A stretch of 64,000 nt of DNA. It comes from Diphasiastrum complanatum (Eukaryota > Streptophyta > Lycopodiopsida > Lycopodiales > Lycopodiaceae). The stretch is from the NCBI GenBank assembly GCA_029204225.1, contig CM055097.1, forward strand, positions 53,433,592-53,497,591. Direction: 5' to 3'. The notes under the pieces are model-generated. The model saw only the letters and a list, made by a program, of their open reading frames with translations, did not search any database and was not told the origin of the DNA. A program made the translations under genes and the position numbers. Below, piece after piece: positions 57,585 through 64,000 of the stretch. How positions within the stretch are numbered: the stretch's first letter is position 1; each line of letters begins with the position of its first letter.

Positions 57585-57835
57585 GTGAACCGTCCACGGG
57601 TCACCACAGTTCTTGGAACCGTACGGTTCATAAAGTTTGGGAACATGAATTGTGATGAACCGTGGATTAATTAATAAATTAATTAATTTGTTTTTTTACC
57701 ATGGGTTTTGGGGGGAAAAGGGCAAAATAAAATTAATTAATTCATTACATGAACCGTACCACGGTTCATGAACCATGGTACGGTTCACTCCACAGTTCTT
57801 GAAACCGTGAGGTTCTATGGTTCAGATACATGGTT
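57585..57835. repeat. GAACCGT/ACGGTTC palindrome cluster
   Basis: GAACCGTACGGTTC-like palindromes and half-sites recur around an ATTAATTAAT block at 57,665-57,745. No coding capacity. Confidence 0.7.
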
Positions 57836-58284
57836 TTCTTATGCCTGGTTCCCTCTTAAAACTATAGTGCTGCTCTGTGAACTATGTTCATAAAAGAAAC
57901 CGATTAATAAATAAAATTTAGACCATACAAATTTTTAATTATGTTGGCAACGTCGTCATTCGCTAGTTCATCTGAAAATTTTGCTAAAAGTATTAATCTG
58001 TTTGGAAATCTAGCTCATAAATGTCACTAATTTGCTAAAATTTGTGCACAGTGCATATGATTGCTAAAAATTTGCGTAATTATATGTTACAAGTGATTAG
58101 GATAGCAGTCAATGTATTATCTTTCTTTTGCACATCTATATAGTATTGTCAGTAAAATTAAAGTTTTTAGCATGTTCTTACATCTTGATTCCGGAATGCT
58201 TAGAATACGATATCTAAGCATCTAAAACACATTTAAATGTGTTTTACATGCTTTTTTATGGCTATTTTTATTTTCTAAGACAAC

Positions 58285-58287
<3 letters not shown>

Positions 58288-58356
<69 letters not shown>
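58288..58356. repeat. (GA)34 microsatellite
   Basis: Perfect run. On the minus strand no LINE-type AGACATTAATA core precedes it. Confidence 0.95.
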
Positions 58357-58358
<2 letters not shown>

Positions 58359-59871
58359 CCGTCCAAAACTTTTTAGCATCTAAACAGTGTAAATTTTTTA
58401 GCAAATTAGTCATTGTAAGCATAAATAGCTTTGCTAGCAAGTAGCAAATATGACAAATTTATTTTGTTAGCACTAGCCGATCTTTACCAGCCAGCACGTA
58501 CTGCTTCTCTGCAGAACTTTGTGGATCTTCCATTGGAAGCGTTGCAGGCTGAGGTTACACTCACGTTAGCCTGCATCATACTTGAGCCTGCATGGCCTGC
58601 TGAATAAAAACAGAAAAACAAACACAGTCTGCCCCATGAGTTGCTCTTGGGCAAGCCAGCAGATACCTGCTGGCATCAGCATCTGCTCGAGCTGCATAGT
58701 CGTCAGCCAATTTCTTTTTTTGGGAATACCTTGTGAGCCAGGGCCTAGCATGGATTTTGCTAGGGAGCAAAAAGGTTGATTTTTGTTGTCAGGTAAGGGC
58801 CATGCACCTAGCCTCATAACTGCCAGTAAGCATGCCTCATATTTTTGGGAATATGATTTTCTTTCACAAAGTCTAACATGTTCGCAAATTCTGCCAAAAA
58901 TGTAAATCGTTTGCAAAGGCATCTGATTTCAGCATGTGATTTGAGCTGTTAAAACTTAACTGTAGTTTTGGAGCCTTATGATTGTTCTATTTCGACAAGT
59001 TTAAGCTCAAACTTGTATTTGCTAATGTGGACCGAAGGGATTTCTGCAACAATTATCTATACCATGCACGTTCTGGTTCTATGTTATTATTAGCTATATG
59101 GGCTATCACACAGACATATCTTCACTCCATGTTGCATTTTCAAGATTTTAAGCATAGCATAGGTGTCGTATGAAAACTAGCACAATCTGGACACAATCAT
59201 GCTGCCTATTTCTTCATTGGGGTAGTGGTTTATGAGTTTTAAGCCAAACGATTGGCATAATCTTAGCTTTGGTCTGAAGACTCTGAACTAACCTATTCAT
59301 TAGAAATCTTGTGGCTAGGTTGTGAGAATCTGTTCATGCCCATTGCCAGTAAAAAGCTTATGGCCCTTGAGAAATCATGCTCAAGTCACAAGTACATTCA
59401 GGAAGTATGCAAAGACACGACCATTTTCATCTTTCGAGTCTTGTAAATTGTAAGAGAACAAGAAGTTCAGCTCGTGAGGGTTTGCATGCCCATTGCCACA
59501 TGGTAGTAGGTACTCCATAACATGTCAACAATCACACTTCTATGCAAGCAACACATCACAATCTCAAACATCCAAGAACTTCCAAAAATTATAAATAGTA
59601 AAGTTATAAACTATACAAATGTACTGACCAATGACCACTAACAAATCACAAATTACAATTCAAGTGTCAAAAGTTTGAACTTTAGTTTTTAAAGTAAAAG
59701 CATAAATAACAGGAGTTTCAAGCGTAACCTCCAGGCTCGAGCCTGAGTCCTCATGAGTCATATGTATAACTACTATGCTAGAGCCTAGAGTATGCCACTA
59801 TCATGATTCATCTATGTTGAGTACTGAGTGCCCCCCCCCCACCCCAGGCTCTAGCTAAGTGCCTCCTCCCT
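58357..59871. other. No gene recognised
   Basis: An open frame at 58,566-58,922 (minus) lacks recognisable motifs. A short poly-C run lies at about 59,831-59,840. Confidence 0.45.
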
Positions 59872-60507
59872 CTAGGCTCTAGCTGCCCGCCTCAGAAGCT
59901 GTTGTCGTGGAGGCACTGGCATGGCCTCAAGCTCAAAGTCATCCTCCCCATCATGAGACTCACCCTCATCCTCATCCTCACCCTCAGTGGCGGATTCCTC
60001 ATCTGAGTCAGAGGGACATTCAGAGGTGTTTGAGACTACTGGATGGCTCTCCTGCACTCCGGGTCCTACGTGATGCAGCAGCTCGAGTGGTAGGCCCTGG
60101 CCCAGTGCACGCAAGAAGATTGGAATTAGGATTTAGGATCGACATTACTTTTAACTTACAAATTAGCAATTACAATTTACAATCTAGTATCTTGTATATC
60201 TACAAAGTACTAAATAAAGCAGTGAATCGGGAAATCGGGCATTGAAATCAACCTGCAGCCGCTAAGGCCTCCCGATGGAGTAAAGCATACACATCCTCCT
60301 CCTCCTGTGATCTTGGTGGCAAGTCTGGAACCCTTGCCACATCGATGTCATCGGGATTAACCTATGGAATTAAACCAAGATCTCGATTGTCAAAACTGGT
60401 AATATTTCGAAAAAATAGCAAATTTACACGTTGAAACTTAAAGCCTAAAGGTTCTTAGTCCAAACTCTAGACAGATCATGGTAGACTCTACAAAATTCAG
60501 ATTACCT

Positions 60508-60775
60508 GTATGGGCCCCCGGTCTCCCTTAGCTTCTTCAATAGCCGTAGGTTGGCATGCACAAACACCAACCTCTCCAGCTACGCAGTAGAAAGGTTGTT
60601 CCTCCTCTTCGTATGAATCAGAAAGAACACACTCCAATTTCTCTCGCATGCAACTGCTGCACAATCTTGTGAGGACACAAATGGCAAGTTTCTGCAACCT
60701 GAGAACATCATTCCCATACTTCATCCACCATGGAACAGGGCGCAACTACCCTTCCCTCAACATGGCACCTGCACG
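60508..60775 (-). pseudogene. hAT transposase dimerisation exon
   Basis: W-W-M-K-Y-G and L-Q-K-L-A-I-C-V-L are in one frame; C-E-R-N-W-S-V-F-F-L-I-H-T-K-R-R-N in another, so a small indel lies between. A TAG follows N-L-S-T-A. Confidence 0.8.
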
Positions 60776-62153
60776 ACCGAAATCGAGGCCCTCTGTCCCA
60801 AACATTCAACATTCATCACCATTCAAAATAGTAAATACTAAATACTTATTAGTAACTTAGACTTCAGTACATGTAGTACATAGATGAAATTTGAATCATG
60901 ATCGCACCAAGTGGCAAGTAATAAGTTAGAACTACCAACCAAGTACTAGCCATTAGCTTGTAATTACTAATTAAATGCCTGAATACATTCAAGTCATCCA
61001 TGAATGCATCTTGATCCCTAGGATCAAGATAGACAGAGCAAACGTAGGTATACCATCCCTACTTGAGCTCTCGATCGTGGAATTGATCTTCCCTCCTCCA
61101 TAGTTCTTGAAACAAGCAAGCCACGACATGCAAAGGTTGATGGAACCACTGCCACCTCTCTAGAAACATGCCCCTTACTTCTTCTAGCCTGCAAACAATC
61201 AGGAGTGGAGTCTAAAAAGAACCCATATTCCCATTATCAGTATCAAAAATTGCAAATACTCATTACTATTAACTAATCATGAATGTTCACCGAAGAATCA
61301 ACTTTCACAGTAGTAATATATTTGTCAGCAGCTATGCTGGTGCAACTCTGAAGCTGCTCTCTTAGCGAATCCATGAACTCATAGAGAAGGCCTAAAGTGC
61401 AACCCTCTCTATCAGTAAGGCGCAGCCCACAATATAGATAGGCTGCATGGATGTGATAATGGCGCATGCATCATCCCAATGGTGTGAAACAACCATTTGC
61501 CTTAGGCTTGCATGCACTTTTATGAGCCACTCCAAAACAAGGAACATAAAGGCAAACCTGGAATGTCATAGGCAGTAGGCTATAGCAAAATTGAAATTGC
61601 AGGGGCATTGAGACTTGAAGGTAAACAAAATTGCAAATCAAACAATTGGAAACAAGTTGGAACTTGGTAGTTAGTAGTTACCTAGTGGCCTCAGGAGATC
61701 CAAGCTGGAAGGGAACTTGAACATGCTCAAGACCCTCTGTCTCTTGGTGAAAAATCTCACCAAGAATCGTGCCATGTCTACAACCTCCTTGACCTACGGA
61801 GGCTAGGGTAATCTTGCAATGTCTTCAACTAGGAGGTGAAGGCAGTGTGCAACACATGGAGTCCAGAAAATCCAAGAGTACCTCTCATTCACGAGCTTGC
61901 CCATAGCAACACAATTGGACGTGTTGTCCGTGACAACCTGCATTGGAATTGCGAAAAAGGCCCAATCATAACTCATGAACATTCAACATTCAGACTCCGG
62001 AATTCGCAAAGTTGAAACAAGTCACAACGAAGTCGAAATTCACAAAAAAACTATAAATGCCTAAATGGCAAATGCAAATTGCAACGTTCAAAACAATAAT
62101 CACAATTCACAATGTAACTTCAAAGTTCAATGTCGAAACTTGAAAGTGCATAC

Positions 62154-62399
62154 CTGGACATTCCGACCTCCTCAATGGCCTGTGAGATGTACTCAAACAA
62201 TCTCCTGCCATCCAATGCCATGCCTGGCTCCAACTTATCAATGGACCTCAAAAACATGGGGCCCATGCAAGAAGACACCAATATATTCACAATCTGGGAC
62301 CTCCTTGCATCAGTCCAACCATCTGACAGTATGATGCATCCATGCCTAGAACATTCGACAACAGTTTCAACTATCAGGTAACTTTCAGGCCTCAAGCTA
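62154..62399 (-). pseudogene. hAT transposase exon with DUF659-type core
   Basis: Phase fits the upstream block ending at 62,549 if the acceptor is AACCTAG; the donor is GTATGC. Open throughout. Confidence 0.75.
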
Positions 62400-62889
62400 C
62401 TAGGTTACCAGCTAGAGCACTCAGCATTAAACACCAAAGAGTCAAATAAAGTTGAAAGTTGAAAGTTGAGGCTTTTAACTGACTTGCGAATTTGGAAATT
62501 GAAACTTGAAAGTAGTAAGTGCAAAGGTTTTAAAAAACTAAGGTAGACCTCGCCCATGACTTCCTAATGGGTTGTAAGTCATTATCCACATACTGGGGCT
62601 CAGCATATAGCTCTCTCGTCCTCAACTGCTCCATGCTCGGGCCCTCCCACTCAACACCGATACGAGATATTGCTCGCATCATATCCCTCCATGTAGGGGT
62701 CATAGCCAAATGAAAGGGGAGGTCGCACAAGTAAAAGCACCTCCTAACAGCAACAACAGTTGCATCCCTATTCGACTGCTGAAAGGCTGCCACATAAACA
62801 TCCCTGCCTCTCAGATGTCCTCGACCCCATCCCCTATCAACTCTAGCCCTACTGGCAGCACTACTGCCCGCCCTACCTACTGGCGCTGT

Positions 62890-63623
62890 CTAAGTCTCTC
62901 CAGAACAAGAAAATGAAATGGTTTCGAACATTTCGATACGGTATGAGTCGTTTCAAACGCATTTCAGCATTCAAAACACGTTTCGATGAAACATTGATTA
63001 TTTGTGTTCATCACACTGGGAAAAAAAGTAAATTACAGCTATGAGTATTATAACTCTTGACGCGATCAAGGAGGTTTTTAATGCTACTAGGTAGTCAAGA
63101 GCAAATCCAAGCAAACAGGGCAAACGTTATCAAGGGTCGAGGTCCAAGTACATCGGTCTCAAAAGAGAAGTTTCAACACAATTTCTAGTCCAAGCACAAG
63201 ATGTTCAATGGCATAGAACAGGTTCTACCCTTAGTGAATAGAATGCTCCAATCCCAAGGAATTAGGGTGCAGAAGGCACCGTGATCAAACAAAGTCATGA
63301 CCATGGTTGTGAGAGCTAAACCAAACAGGGATGTACCATAGTGCAACTTTCACATGAACCAACCAAGAACTATGCAGCCAGTAAACTTGCACTGATCACA
63401 GCGAAGGAGTTCATAGTGTGATTATTTTTTTGAATGTTGATTCCTCACACCATTGCAATAAAGTTGCACTAGTAAAAACTTCAGCTGAAAACCATTGGTT
63501 TTGATTTATGAGTACTTAATTAGTTGGGCAATGGCCAAGAGCTTCTTTGTATTAAGGTAGTGCCAAAGATGGAGGTTTCAATTTAGGGCTACACAGGTCA
63601 ATTTTCTTTTATTGATACAGACC
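62890..63623. other. hAT 5' flank, GTTTCGA-rich, no gene recognised
   Basis: At 62,915-62,995 GTTTCGA, TTTCGAA and GTTTCAAACG words cluster, possibly subterminal repeats of the hAT element. The rest has weak open frames on the plus strand that I cannot identify. Confidence 0.4.
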
Positions 63624-63809
63624 TTGGGAAAGTTCAATATGGTGTGGGCACGCAATGGCATAGCGGGATACAACTCGTTATCGACTTTAAATTGCATAAA
63701 TCATCACTTGGTGGGATGACATATATTGAAAATGTATGGGAAGGACAATCTCTTGGAATTGCAAATGATTTTGCCATGCAACTAAGTCGGATGGTGAAAA
63801 GAAAATAGA
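63624..63809 (+). CDS. Unidentified exon-like ORF
   Basis: After an acceptor-like TTGATACAG the frame runs about 60 codons to a TAG at 63,807-63,809, with blocks T-Q-W-H-S-G-I-Q-L-V-I-D-F-K, G-G-M-T-Y-I-E-N-V-W-E-G and D-F-A-M-Q-L-S-R-M-V. Composition and phrase structure look like a real last exon, but I do not recognise the family and found no earlier exons. The minus strand is also open here for 69 codons. Confidence 0.3.
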
Positions 63810-64000
63810 GACCATCGTGTCTTTTTATAAACTTCAATATCATCTAATGATTCATGAATGACAGTTCAAAATGAGGAAAAAAGCGGGAATGAGGGAGAAA
63901 AGAAGTGTAAATGCTGAGATCCAACAATTATCAGAAACTTTTCTACATATGGTGAATGATACCTTCCAGCCCTGGTAGCTTTGGTGAAGATATAATGTTT

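Larger units (their letters stand above)
59872..62889 (-). pseudogene. hAT-family transposase, multi-exon, decayed
   Basis: Minus-strand blocks in hAT order: F-Y-L-C-D-L-P-F-H-L-A with M-R-A-I-S-R-I-G (62,549-62,889); the DUF659-type core S-D-G-W-T-D and F-L-R-S-I-D (62,154-62,399); V-V-T-D-N-T-S-N-C-V-A-M-G with W-T-P-C-V-A-H-C-L (61,682-61,937); H-A-A-Y-L-Y (61,273-61,467); Y-L-D-P-R (about 61,010-61,195); the dimerisation signature C-E-R-N-W-S-V-F ... I-H-T-K-R-R-N (60,508-60,775); short acidic exons (60,253-60,361 and 59,872-60,114). Splice-like junctions separate them. In-frame stops (two near 61,800, others near 61,065 and 60,600) show that it is dead. The BED finger expected at the N-terminus was not seen. 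Confidence 0.85.

Noticed and set aside
58288-58356. Fourth (TC)n-tailed LINE end on the minus strand
   Set aside because: No AGACATTAATA core or stem precedes the tract on the minus strand.
58566-58922. Minus-strand open frame of 118 codons, with a second frame overlapping
   Set aside because: No motif I recognise, and two frames are equally open; not enough to call a gene.

Overview
The window is nuclear DNA of a land plant with a large, transposon-rich genome. It holds two multi-exon, minus-strand host genes separated and invaded by LTR retrotransposons, LINEs, a hAT transposon, MITEs and long dinucleotide tracts. Introns reach 14.7 kb and some transposons sit inside other transposons. 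The host proteins (a FUT8/NodZ-like glycosyltransferase and a CTR1-type Raf-like kinase) and a LINE type unlike the usual angiosperm L1 suggest a fern or another non-angiosperm lineage; this placement is a weak inference. No prokaryotic or organellar features were seen.

Layout. 1-5800: decayed Ty1/copia element (copia-A, minus), its 3' LTR cut by the window edge. 5.8-14.5 kb: gene-poor DNA with an LTR fragment, a perfect (AC)110 tract and a primer-binding-site remnant. 14,558-33,296: glycosyltransferase gene, eight coding exons, minus. Intron 6 (15,403-30,133) carries an LTR-like repeat with a 24-26 bp minisatellite, a plus-strand gag remnant, a chromodomain remnant with LTR, a nearly complete Ty3/gypsy chromodomain element (21,307-28,300, 5-bp target duplication, MITE-like insertion in one LTR) and a broken ORF of unknown family. 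33.3-42 kb: intergenic, with two copies of a ~280-bp MITE, a candidate shared LTR and copia fragments. 42,024-~56,210: kinase gene, twelve exons found, N-terminal exons not found; its large introns carry plus-strand LINE copies that end in a small hairpin plus (TC)n, and a minus-strand LINE RT remnant. 57.2-57.9 kb: palindrome-rich DNA with a 31-G run. 59,872-62,889: hAT transposase remnant. 63.6-63.8 kb: unidentified plus-strand exon-like ORF.

The host genes appear intact over what is visible: splice sites, reading phases and key motifs agree across exon joins. The glycosyltransferase is probably a Golgi type II membrane enzyme; the kinase is probably a cytosolic signalling MAPKKK. All transposon coding regions are broken. 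The candidate least like anything I recognise is the LINE family whose copies share a covarying 3' hairpin, an AGACATTAATA core and a (TC)n tail.
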